Part shown: positions 1 to 6,487 of the stretch, piece after piece
Layout: every line of letters begins with the position of its first letter
How positions within the stretch are numbered: position 1 is the first letter of the stretch
NCBI GenBank assembly: GCA_035286745.1
Contig: DATECU010000113.1
Location: 1 to 19,197 of the forward strand
Source of the DNA: DATECU01 sp035286745
Lineage (GTDB): Bacteria > Acidobacteriota > Vicinamibacteria > Fen-336
Direction of reading: 5' to 3'
Length of the DNA stretch: 19,197 nt
Program-made: the position numbers and the translations under genes
The notes under the pieces: model-generated
Databases searched by the model: none
Seen by the model: only the letters and a program-made list of their open reading frames with translations
What the model was told of the DNA's origin: nothing

Positions 1-92
1 CCGATCGACAGCCCCCGCGCCCGCCTCGACACCACCGCGTAGACGTAGCGGTTCCGGTCCAACTCCCAGCGATGGTCCGTGAAGTCGAGCAC
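1..92 (-). CDS. Radical SAM protein, N-terminal fragment (runs off left edge)
   Basis: Reading the minus strand leftward from a GTG at 90-92 gives about 30 residues (VLDFTDHRWELDRNRYVYAV, then VSRRARGLSIG) that continue past base 1 without a stop. Stretches such as RNRYVYAVVSRR and GLSIG resemble the segment just before the CxxxCxxC iron-sulfur motif in a family of stand-alone radical SAM proteins, where GVSIGVNLNP is followed by the cysteines. Those cysteines lie outside the window, so the assignment rests on the N-terminal segment alone. The frame stays open upstream of base 92 without an ATG, GTG or TTG nearby, so GTG 92 is the likely start. It has no Shine-Dalgarno, but a -10-like TAGTAT lies at 109-114 on the minus strand. 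The neighbouring membrane protein gene is divergent. I am fairly sure this is coding and moderately sure of the family. Confidence 0.55.
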   Translation of the reverse strand, partial: MLDFTDHRWELDRNRYVYAVVSRRARGLSI

Positions 93-437
93 GCGCGTCG
101 GCCGGAGGATACTACCTTCACTCGCGCGCGCTGGCGCTGGCGGCCGCCGAGACGACCACCGAGACGACAGGGGGGGAGGCTGCCTCCCGGGTAGTCTCCT
201 CCTGGCCGGTCCAAGAGGTAGTGCTTGTGTGCCTTTTCGTAGATTGCTCCTTCTCCGGAGATGGTGGCGGGTGTACTCTCCTTTCGTCGCGTCCACGCCC
301 GCTGGGCCAAGGTGGGCCTGAGTGAGTATCAACCGTTTGCACCCGACGAGGGCGCGCTGCCACCCTGGAGGCTCAGGTGAGGCGGCGGGGTCGGCGGGCG
401 ATGCGTCGGCGTCGAGGCTCCGTAGCGGAGGTTGTCG
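93..437. other. Divergent intergenic region, no gene seen
   Basis: This 345-base gap separates the left-edge radical SAM gene (-) from the membrane protein gene (+). Open frames inside it give low-complexity Arg/Pro/Ser-rich translations and are not credible genes. It contains a near-perfect palindrome at 174-188 (GGGAGGC, one base, GCCTCCC) and a short direct repeat of the type CCGAGACGAC at about 147-167. It is somewhat less GC-rich from about 215 to 270. It presumably holds both promoters. I see no convincing -35/-10 pair for the plus-strand gene. Confidence 0.5.
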
Positions 438-1397
438 ATGATCGAGTCACCGCTGAAGGCCTTGGGCAGCCTGCTCAACCTGCGATTCCTTGCGACGGTC
501 GCGGTGGTTGTCGCCTTCGTCGCGCCCCTGGGCGTGGCCATGACAGGACGCCTTGGCCTTGGCTGGGTGCTTTCTGGCGCAATCATCTGGACAGTCCTTT
601 TCGGCTACGCAGCCTCTCGGGTTGGACGTTCACAGGTTGCCTGGGGTCTGGCGGGCGGGCTGATCTGTAGCACCATCTGGGCGCAGGGCGAGATCATTGG
701 AACCAAGCTGCTTCTGGAATTCGGATTAGGAACCTGGGCGACCCTGGCGTTCCTGTCGATCTCGGCCGGCCTCGGTGGGGGGGCCCTTGTGGGCTCCACG
801 TTCGGCGAAGGCTCTTCTCTCAAGTCGGAAGGGAACCTCAAGCTCGCGGCGCTCCTGATGGGCTCGGGGCTTGGCTTTTCCGGTGGGCTCGTTGTGTCGG
901 TCGCCTACGACCCTCCAGACCTGTCCTTGAAGGGAGCCTTCCTCCTGGCCGGAGCCCTCGTGGGTTGCGGAACGGCCATGCCTGGGAGAGCCCTGGGGCT
1001 CTGGTTCAGACCAGCAGTGCTCTTCTTCGACCAGTTGTGGCCGTACTTGCGGGAGATGGGTATCCCGTTGGCCGCATTTGCAGTTGGCTACCTCTGTCTC
1101 ACCTTTGCGTTTGGGGGCTTCTACGGGGCGCTCTGGCGTTCGAATCCAAGCGCGTTTGACGGTTTGCCTCCAGCCCCTCAGTTCTGGGACTTCGTCTACT
1201 TCTCCCTCATGACCGCGAGCACAGCCAACACGGTCATCGTGGCCAGGTCGCAGGGGGCTCAGGTCCTCGTGGCTATCGAGGTCATCCTTGGGCTCGGGTG
1301 GCTCATTGTGGTCTTCGGTGCGTTGTCGGCACACCTTGCCCCGCGCCTGGAAGCAATCGCCAAGGTGCTCCACGTACGAGCCGACCCGGGCGAGTGA
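438..1397 (+). CDS. Multi-pass membrane protein with C-terminal ion-channel-like pore module
   Basis: The 319-residue protein has about eight hydrophobic segments, near residues 15-37, 41-60, 66-85, 99-120, 136-157, 166-184, 206-228 and 272-297. The last two flank a short re-entrant-looking stretch (residues 248-265, FWDFVYFSLMTASTANTV). This helix, pore loop, helix layout and the YFSLMTAST spacing match the two-TM potassium-channel domain (Ion_trans_2). The TVGYGD filter is absent, however, and ANTVIVARS stands in its place. Start choice: the ATG at 438 has GGAGG at 427-431, six bases upstream, so I prefer it to the in-frame TTG at 432. The upstream half matches nothing I recognise. Codon use is less GC-biased than in the neighbours. 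It could be a channel with other selectivity or a structural relative with no transport role; function is not assigned. Confidence 0.75.
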   Translation: MIESPLKALGSLLNLRFLATVAVVVAFVAPLGVAMTGRLGLGWVLSGAIIWTVLFGYAASRVGRSQVAWGLAGGLICSTIWAQGEIIGTKLLLEFGLGTWATLAFLSISAGLGGGALVGSTFGEGSSLKSEGNLKLAALLMGSGLGFSGGLVVSVAYDPPDLSLKGAFLLAGALVGCGTAMPGRALGLWFRPAVLFFDQLWPYLREMGIPLAAFAVGYLCLTFAFGGFYGALWRSNPSAFDGLPPAPQFWDFVYFSLMTASTANTVIVARSQGAQVLVAIEVILGLGWLIVVFGALSAHLAPRLEAIAKVLHVRADPGE

Positions 1398-1411
1398 ACG
1401 TCGGAGTCGCG

Positions 1412-1489
1412 ATGCGAATCAAGCGGACGAAGAATCGGACCAGCTTCGACCCCCAGTCGCCGGGGGGAGGCTTCGGGGGCTGGGGCTAG
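1412..1489 (+). CDS. Possible 25-residue micro-ORF
   Basis: An ATG at 1412 is preceded by GGAG at 1403-1406 with a five-base spacer. It opens a 25-residue frame that begins MRIKRTKNRT and ends in a Gly-rich tail, GGGFGGWG. It lies 14 bases after the stop of the channel-like gene and could be cotranscribed with it. The basic start and Gly/Trp tail are unlike a shadow of another gene, since nothing else is coded here. A 25-residue frame is nevertheless easily met by chance. Part of its coding sequence also forms a C5/G5 inverted repeat (1450-1466) that may instead be the 3' hairpin of the upstream transcript. Confidence 0.18.
   Translation: MRIKRTKNRTSFDPQSPGGGFGGWG
1450..1466 (+). terminator. 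Hairpin downstream of the channel-like gene, no T-tract
   Basis: CCCCC at 1450-1454 and GGGGG at 1462-1466 can pair across a seven-base loop, about 50 bases after the stop at 1397. No run of T follows, so an intrinsic terminator is only suggested. It might simply be a transcript-end structure. Confidence 0.25.
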
Positions 1490-1549
1490 GCTCGAATCCC
1501 CCGCGCGGTTGTGGTCGAGACGGCCGGGTCGCCAGCGGCAAGGCGGGCA

Positions 1550-1583
1550 TACAATACTCACCGCCGCCACGGGCGGCGGGAGG
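1550..1583 (+). promoter_or_regulatory. -10 element and SD-overlapping hairpin before the solute-binding protein
   Basis: TACAAT at 1550-1555 is a good -10 match, but no clear -35 lies 16-18 bases upstream. Just after it, CCGCCGCC (1561-1568) and GGCGGCGG (1572-1579) form a perfect eight-pair GC stem with a three-base loop. The Shine-Dalgarno sequence GGGAGG (1578-1583) begins within the 3' arm, and the ATG is at 1588. The 5' leader would therefore consist almost entirely of this hairpin, which could limit ribosome access. Confidence 0.45.
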
Positions 1584-1587
1584 TGTC

Positions 1588-2382
1588 ATGGCATCGCGAT
1601 TTCGGTCTCTCGGGCTGGCCGCCGTCTTGAGCGCACTCGGGGTCTTGGCTCCGGCCCAGGAGGGGTTCGAGGTCCAGACGCCTGGCGTGCTGCGCGTGCT
1701 GGTCCAAGCCGAGGGCCTGAAGGAGCTGTTCGCGCTGGACAAGCCGAACGGCCTGGAGCGGGAGCTGCTCCAGGGCTTCGCCACCCTCCACGGCCTCAAG
1801 ATGGAGATCGTCACCGTGCCGGCGACGGCGGAGTGGATCCCGTGGCTGCTGGCGGGGAAGGGCGACGTGATCGCCGGCGGCCTGGTGGCGACCGAGTCGC
1901 GAAAGAAGCTGGTGGCGTTCACCGCCGAGACCTTCCCCATCCGCCACCTGGCCGTCAACCGGAAGCCGCGCCCGCCCATCCTGACCCTGGAGGCGCTCCG
2001 CGCCGAACGCGTGGGGGTGCTGAAGGGAAGCAGTTGGGCGGAGGAAGCCCTGGCGGCCGGTGTCCCCAAGGCCCACCTCGACGACTCCTACGCCTCCGGC
2101 GACAAGCTGTTCGAGGCGCTCCAGAGCGGTACCGTCTCCGCCGTCGTGATGTCGGTGATCTGGGCCATGGTGGAGAAGAAGACGGCTCCCGATCTCCAGT
2201 TCGGACTGATGCTCGGGGCTCCCACCGGGATTGGCTTCGCGGTTCGGAAGGACGAGCCCAAGCTGCTGGCCGCGCTCAACGAATACGTGGTCAACAGCCG
2301 GAAGACGCCCACCTGGAGCCGATTGGTAGTGAAGCACTTCGGGGACGACGCGCTCGAGGTGCTCAAGAGGTCGCGGGAGTGA
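1588..2382 (+). CDS. Periplasmic solute-binding protein, family 3 (SBP_bac_3-like)
   Basis: The 264-residue protein starts at ATG 1588 with GGGAGG five to six bases upstream. Residues 1-23 form a signal peptide ending near LAPA. The mature part follows the bacterial extracellular solute-binding family 3 pattern: a first strand with GVLRVLVQAEG, a first lobe including DKPNGLERELLQGFA and DVIAGGLVATESRKK, a lobe crossing around KPRPPILTLEAL and RVGVLKGSSW, and a final GIGFAVRKDEPKLLAALNEY. Such proteins bind amino acids or similar small solutes in the periplasm. The same fold forms the regulatory half of lytic transglycosylase MltF, but no transglycosylase domain follows here. No ABC permease or ATPase gene is adjacent, so it is an orphan receptor by context. 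It overlaps the next gene by four bases (GTGA). Ligand unknown. Confidence 0.8.
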   Translation: MASRFRSLGLAAVLSALGVLAPAQEGFEVQTPGVLRVLVQAEGLKELFALDKPNGLERELLQGFATLHGLKMEIVTVPATAEWIPWLLAGKGDVIAGGLVATESRKKLVAFTAETFPIRHLAVNRKPRPPILTLEALRAERVGVLKGSSWAEEALAAGVPKAHLDDSYASGDKLFEALQSGTVSAVVMSVIWAMVEKKTAPDLQFGLMLGAPTGIGFAVRKDEPKLLAALNEYVVNSRKTPTWSRLVVKHFGDDALEVLKRSRE

Positions 2383-2957
2383 CGGTGCCAAGCCTACTCC
2401 TGCTCGCCGTCCCGTTGCTTGCGGCCACCGCCACGCCGCCAGCACCGTCAGCGAGGGCCGGGCGGGGCAAGGAGTCGGTGGCCGTCATCGACGCCGCCTA
2501 CCGCTGCTTGGCCAAGACCAAAGAGGAGGGCATCGCCGCCTGTCGGAGCGCGCTGGCTTTGGGGCCGGCCCCCTGGCGAGCCGAGGTCCTCCGTCAGGCG
2601 CTGGCAGTGAGGCTCATCGGTCTGGTGCGCTTCGAGGAGGCGGTCGCCGTCTACCGCGAGTCCGCGCTGGCTCGGCCCGCCGAGGCCGGGGCCCAACTGC
2701 GCTTCGGCTCGGCCCTCCTGCATTTCGCGGCCGATCCCGCCGCCGCCGAGGCTCCGCTCCGGGAGGCCCTGCGCCTGGACCCGAGCGACGCAACCGCTCA
2801 GGCTACCCTGGCCATGGCGCTCATGTCGTTAGGCCGACTGCCGGAGGCTCGGGCTGCCTTCGACGAGGCTCTGCGCCTGGACCCTTCCTACCTCGATGGC
2901 CGGCCGGGCACCCGCCAGACCTACCAGGCCGCCCAACGCGGCGAGCGCTGGCCCTAG
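2379..2957 (+). CDS. Exported tetratricopeptide-repeat protein
   Basis: The 192-residue protein starts at a GTG (2379) overlapping the TGA of the solute-binding protein gene. AAGAGG at 2365-2370, eight bases upstream, serves as ribosome binding site, so the two genes are almost certainly cotranscribed and translationally coupled. Residues 1-20 are hydrophobic and then Ala/Pro-rich, consistent with a signal peptide or anchor. From about residue 65 to 178 there are paired helices typical of TPRs, including an ARPAEAGAQLRFGSALLHF-type helix and two repeats ending in EALRLDPS. TPR domains mediate protein contacts, so this could be a periplasmic partner of the binding protein; that is inference from coupling. 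Its stop shares the CTAG tetramer (2954-2957) with the stop of the convergent histidine kinase gene. Confidence 0.75.
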   Translation: MTVPSLLLLAVPLLAATATPPAPSARAGRGKESVAVIDAAYRCLAKTKEEGIAACRSALALGPAPWRAEVLRQALAVRLIGLVRFEEAVAVYRESALARPAEAGAQLRFGSALLHFAADPAAAEAPLREALRLDPSDATAQATLAMALMSLGRLPEARAAFDEALRLDPSYLDGRPGTRQTYQAAQRGERWP

Positions 2958-5293
2958 GTCGGGGGCTCGTCGAGCAGCTCGCGGAGTTTGCGGGCCAGCA
3001 AGGCCGGGGTGAAGGGCTTGGGCAGGAGCGGCGCACTGCTGCCCGAGGCGCCCCGATCCCCCAAGGTGTCGTCGGCGTGGCCCGAGGTGAAGAGAACTCG
3101 CGTCTCCCGGCGCGAGGAGGAGAGGCGAGCCGCCAGTTCGGGCCCGGACATCCCGCCCATCACGATGTCCGACACCAGGACGTGGATGGGGCCCAGGTGC
3201 TTTCGGCTCACCTCCTCAGCCTCTTCGCCGCTCCCGGCTTCGAGCACGCGGTAGCCGGACAGCTCCAGGCCCTCGCGAGTGACCTTGCGCAGCTCGTCCT
3301 CGTCCTCCACCAGCAGCACCGTCTCGGCCCCCACACCGTTGCCGGCGGCCTCCGCCGACTGCTGATGAGGAATGCCGGCGGCGCTGGGCAGGAGAATGTC
3401 GAAACGGGTCCCGTGGCCGGGCCGGCTTTCCACCGCGATCTGGCCGCCGCTCTGCCGCACGATGCCATACACGGTGGCCAGGCCGAGGCCGGTGCCTTTC
3501 TTCTTGGTGGTGAAGAAGGGCTCGAAGATGTGGCGCAGCGTGTCCGGGGCCATGCCCAGACCGGTGTCCTGGACCGACAGCGCCACCTCGTTGCCTTCGC
3601 GGCGGGTCTCCAAGCTGATCTTGCCTCCCTGGGGCATGGCGTCGCGGGCGTTCACAACCAGGTTCATGATGACCTGTTCCATCTGGGACGGGTCGGCCTT
3701 CACGGAGCCCGCATCGGGGTCGAGCCTGCTCACGAGCTGGACGTCCTCACCTACCAGCCGCCTCAGCATGCCCAGGAGATCGCTCACCAGGGCGTTGACG
3801 GCGATCAGCCGCGGCTCCAGCGCCTGCTTGCGGCTGAAGGCCAGCAACTGGCGGGTGAGGCCGGCCGCCCGCTCGACGGCCCGCACGATGGCCTTGGCTT
3901 TCTCTCGCTCCCGGGAGCCGCCGGGAAGGCCACGGGCCAGCAGCTCCGCATAAGCCGAGATGATCCCCAGGTGGTTGTTGAAGTCGTGGGCCACGCCCCC
4001 CGCCAGGCGACCCACCGCCTCCATCTTCTGCGCCTGACGGAACTGCGCCTCCAGGGCTCGCCGTTCGGTGATGTCGCGCAGGGTGAGGGTGAAGAGACGC
4101 CGGCGGTCCAGGTGCAGCGGGAAGACCGTGAGCTCCACCGGGAATTCGCTGCCGTCCCGGCGTAGGGCGAGGGTCTCGATCCGTCCCCGGTCCAGGAGCC
4201 CCTCGGCGGCGACAAAGCGGGCCATGCCGCCCCGATGCGCTTCCCTGAGCGAAAGCGGCACCAACACCTCGGCGAAGCGCCGTCCAATGACCTCGGCCCG
4301 GGTGAAACCGAAGACCGCCTCAGCCGCGCGGTTGAACTCCAGGATGTGTCCCTCGTGGTCGGTGGTCACCAGGCCGTCGAGCACCGACTCCAGCACCGCG
4401 TTCTTCCAGGCCTCGCTGCGGCGCAGCTCGGCTTCCCACTCCTCGGTCTCGCCGCCCTCGCCCCGGCGGCGAACCGCCAGGTCGCTCAGGGTCGCTCGCT
4501 CCGCAAACCCTCGGATGCGGGTGCGGGCGTCGCCGCGCAACACCATAAACCTAACGCCATAGCGGAAGCGTGAGCTCACTTGGCCCGCCAGACGCGTGAC
4601 CTGCGCCACCGCCCTCAGCTCGCCCGCACTTCCGGGCAGCGCGAAGCGCAGGTCCAGCTTGGTTCCCACCCCCAGGGGCTGCCGGGTTTCGAGCAGCATC
4701 CCGTGAATGCTGATGTTGAGGGCGACGCCCTCGATCGGCGGGTCGCCGCCCCCGAACGACCACACCGCCAGATGCACCGCGATCCGCACCGCGCGCCGCC
4801 GCGGAACCTCCAAGAGCTCCTGCAGGCGGGCGTCCCACAGCTCGGGGTCCACGGGCTCGCTCAAGACCAGGGTGGCCCCCGCCTCCAGCAGGTCCTCCTC
4901 GTCCGCCACCGCGGGGTCGCGGCTCAAGACGGCGATGGCGATGGAGCGGGTGCCGGGCTGGTCGCGGAGGTCCCGGACCAGCGACAGGGTGGCCGCCCGG
5001 TCGGCTCCGTCGACGATCACCAGGTTGGGCCGGGCGGAGCGAGTCGCCTCCAGGCCGGCCTGGCGATCGGGGGCGAAGACTCGCTGCACCTCGCTTCGCC
5101 ACACGATGGTGCGCCCCAACTCCGGCATCAGGTCGGAGGGACCGATGACAACGCAGCGGGCGTGGGCGACCGGCCGCTCCGAATCCTCGCGTCGCGACTG
5201 TTGACCACCCACGTCTCGCCTCGCCAGGCGCTGGTGGAGGCCAGCGCTCGCCAGCGCGCCACTGCATCGGCTGTGCCAGGTCCCTCGATGCAT
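2954..5293 (-). CDS. Hybrid sensor histidine kinase: degenerate REC - PilZ - PAS - HisKA/HATPase - REC
   Basis: The 779-residue protein has no signal peptide or TM segment and is probably cytoplasmic. Residues 45-160 look like a receiver fold with D95 in LVIVDG, but they lack the usual acidic pair after strand 1 and the conserved Lys. Residues 165-275 are PilZ-like, with RRRAVRI and the NxSxxG signature at 193-198, the two elements that bind c-di-GMP. A PAS domain spans about 293-410. HisKA follows with H436 in VAHDFNN, then HATPase with N548, DTGLG 576-580 and GTGLGL. A C-terminal receiver at 657-775 is intact: E663/D664, D709, T736, K759. It should autophosphorylate on H436 and pass phosphate to D709. 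No dedicated response regulator is adjacent. The ATG at 5293 has poor spacing; GTG 5212 with an AGGCGAG upstream would drop 27 residues of low-complexity N-terminus and is a serious alternative. Confidence 0.88.
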   Translation of the reverse strand: MHRGTWHSRCSGALASAGLHQRLARRDVGGQQSRREDSERPVAHARCVVIGPSDLMPELGRTIVWRSEVQRVFAPDRQAGLEATRSARPNLVIVDGADRAATLSLVRDLRDQPGTRSIAIAVLSRDPAVADEEDLLEAGATLVLSEPVDPELWDARLQELLEVPRRRAVRIAVHLAVWSFGGGDPPIEGVALNISIHGMLLETRQPLGVGTKLDLRFALPGSAGELRAVAQVTRLAGQVSSRFRYGVRFMVLRGDARTRIRGFAERATLSDLAVRRRGEGGETEEWEAELRRSEAWKNAVLESVLDGLVTTDHEGHILEFNRAAEAVFGFTRAEVIGRRFAEVLVPLSLREAHRGGMARFVAAEGLLDRGRIETLALRRDGSEFPVELTVFPLHLDRRRLFTLTLRDITERRALEAQFRQAQKMEAVGRLAGGVAHDFNNHLGIISAYAELLARGLPGGSREREKAKAIVRAVERAAGLTRQLLAFSRKQALEPRLIAVNALVSDLLGMLRRLVGEDVQLVSRLDPDAGSVKADPSQMEQVIMNLVVNARDAMPQGGKISLETRREGNEVALSVQDTGLGMAPDTLRHIFEPFFTTKKKGTGLGLATVYGIVRQSGGQIAVESRPGHGTRFDILLPSAAGIPHQQSAEAAGNGVGAETVLLVEDEDELRKVTREGLELSGYRVLEAGSGEEAEEVSRKHLGPIHVLVSDIVMGGMSGPELAARLSSSRRETRVLFTSGHADDTLGDRGASGSSAPLLPKPFTPALLARKLRELLDEPPT

Positions 5294-5411
5294 CCTCGGC
5301 TGTTCAGCCGTCGCTACTTGAGAGAACGCTGCCCCATCGCCATCCGAACGGAAGGCGCCGCGGCTTCAGGAGAGGTGCCCGGAGCGCACGGGGAAAGTCC
5401 CGAACGCATGC

Positions 5412-5433
5412 TACGATCGCCGGCCACGGAGAA
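5412..5433 (+). promoter_or_regulatory. Extended -10 and SD before the zinc-ribbon membrane protein
   Basis: TGC followed by TACGAT (5412-5417) resembles an extended -10. The ribosome binding site GGAGAA (5428-5433) lies close to ATG 5437, so the predicted leader is only about a dozen bases. No -35 is obvious. Confidence 0.3.
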
Positions 5434-5436
5434 CGA

Positions 5437-6075
5437 ATGCCCGACCGCTTGCTCGGAATCCTCCTCTTCCTGCCGGTGCCAGTCGTGCTTGTTCTCTTCA
5501 CACGCGCGCCTCTTGGTGTCGGGATCTCCCTGGCACTGGGTGTCGGGCTGATGCTGACACATCGGCTCTACGCACGGCCCTTCGCCCTGGCCCGGGCCGC
5601 CCGTCGTTGCCTCTACTGCGGCGGCTCGGTCTCCGCGCCCGGGACGCCGGTGCGGCTGGTCGAGCCCCTCGGGTCCACCGTGTGGGCCGCGTGCAGAGAG
5701 GCCCACGCCGGGGCTGTCGGTCGCGCCTTCGGCTGGGCCGAGCGGAACCGCCGCCCGCTGCTGGCCGGGATCCTGGGGACACTCGCCGGCTTCTTGGTGG
5801 CGATGCCGCTGGCGGCCGGTGGCTGGCTGGCGCCGCTGCTGCCGGCCGATCTGGTGGCCGGGTTTCGGCTGGGAGTGGCCCTCACCGTGCTTCCGTTAGG
5901 CTGGCTGGCGGTCTCCCGGGGGCCGCTGGCCGCCGAGCCCAGGGTTCCCTTCCCGGTCCACATCCAGGCCCTGATCGGCACCGCCGCCGTGCTCTGGCTC
6001 TTCCGCCTGGTGGGCCTGCTGTGGCTGGCCCAAGGCCTGTGGCATCTCCTGGCACGCTTGGGCTTCTTGCGGTAG
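5437..6075 (+). CDS. Membrane protein with cytoplasmic CCCH zinc-ribbon insert
   Basis: The 212-residue protein has hydrophobic segments at about 5-22, 26-42, 107-130, 139-160 and 178-206. Between the second and third lies a soluble loop with C58-x2-C61 and C86-x3-H90, a plausible single zinc site. The sequence between (SVSAPGTPVRL and GSTVWAAC) has the small beta-hairpin look of a treble-clef or zinc-ribbon knuckle. ATG 5437 is supported by GGAGAA at 5428-5433. It diverges from the histidine kinase gene with a 143-base gap. I do not recognise the family. The fold suggests a metal-stabilised loop in a small integral membrane protein, not a known transporter or enzyme. Confidence 0.65.
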   Translation: MPDRLLGILLFLPVPVVLVLFTRAPLGVGISLALGVGLMLTHRLYARPFALARAARRCLYCGGSVSAPGTPVRLVEPLGSTVWAACREAHAGAVGRAFGWAERNRRPLLAGILGTLAGFLVAMPLAAGGWLAPLLPADLVAGFRLGVALTVLPLGWLAVSRGPLAAEPRVPFPVHIQALIGTAAVLWLFRLVGLLWLAQGLWHLLARLGFLR

Positions 6076-6182
6076 ATCGCGGCGAAGGTTGTCCACGCCG
6101 GGGTCAGCGACCTGCGTGGTATTCTGGCGGAGCAGGTGCCGCTGATTCACGGGTTGCTCGAACGGCGGCTAGCGAGTCCTGA

Positions 6183-6431
6183 ATGACACAGATCCTCTTG
6201 GTGTACCGGCGGTCAAGCGGCGAGCTTATCGAGTGGGAGGACCTCGGCTCGGACCGCGCGAATGCGAGCATGGTCCGAAACGCCCGCGAGAGGCTGGAGA
6301 AGGATGATCCCGATGTCGAGGTCGTAGTCCTGAGTGCGCCGGATCGCGCAACCGCCATGCGAACTCACGCCCGCTACTTTGCGCGCGAACTGCTGCGGGC
6401 AAGACAAGAGCCGAGTCCACCGACCCGCTAG
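6183..6431 (+). CDS. Small conserved-looking hypothetical protein (82 residues)
   Basis: The frame starts at ATG 6183 with only a weak GCGAG-like ribosome binding site. It encodes a compact alpha/beta protein: a strand (TQILLVYRRSSGELIEWEDL), a charged helix (NASMVRNARERLEK), a strand (DVEVVVLSAPD) and a second helix (ATAMRTHARYFARELLRA). The periodicity and lack of low-complexity residues argue that it is a real gene, not a chance frame. No signal peptide or known motif is visible. It sits 107 bases after the zinc-ribbon membrane protein on the same strand and 56 bases from the end of convergent polA. Function not assigned. Confidence 0.6.
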   Translation: MTQILLVYRRSSGELIEWEDLGSDRANASMVRNARERLEKDDPDVEVVVLSAPDRATAMRTHARYFARELLRARQEPSPPTR

Positions 6432-6487
6432 GAAACCGCCCGGATCGAGCGTCGTTCGAGAGCCGCGCGCCGCTTGTTCACGCCCGT

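Noticed and set aside
118..363. Minus- and plus-strand 80-codon frames in the left gap
   Set aside because: Low-complexity Arg/Ser/Pro translations, no ribosome binding sites, and no similarity in style to real proteins.
1489..1503. T-loop-like string (GGCTCGAATCCCCC) suggesting a tRNA or att remnant
   Set aside because: The T-stem does not pair properly, no CCA or acceptor stem follows, and no other tRNA arms are present.
1509..2378. Upstream extension of the TPR frame through the solute-binding protein gene
   Set aside because: Low-complexity Arg/Gly-rich out-of-frame translation; the TPR protein has its own GTG and ribosome binding site at 2379.
3077..5551. Long plus-strand frames opposite the histidine kinase (3077-4165 and 4580-5551)
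   Set aside because: Antisense shadows of a gene with clear PAS, HisKA, HATPase and REC motifs.
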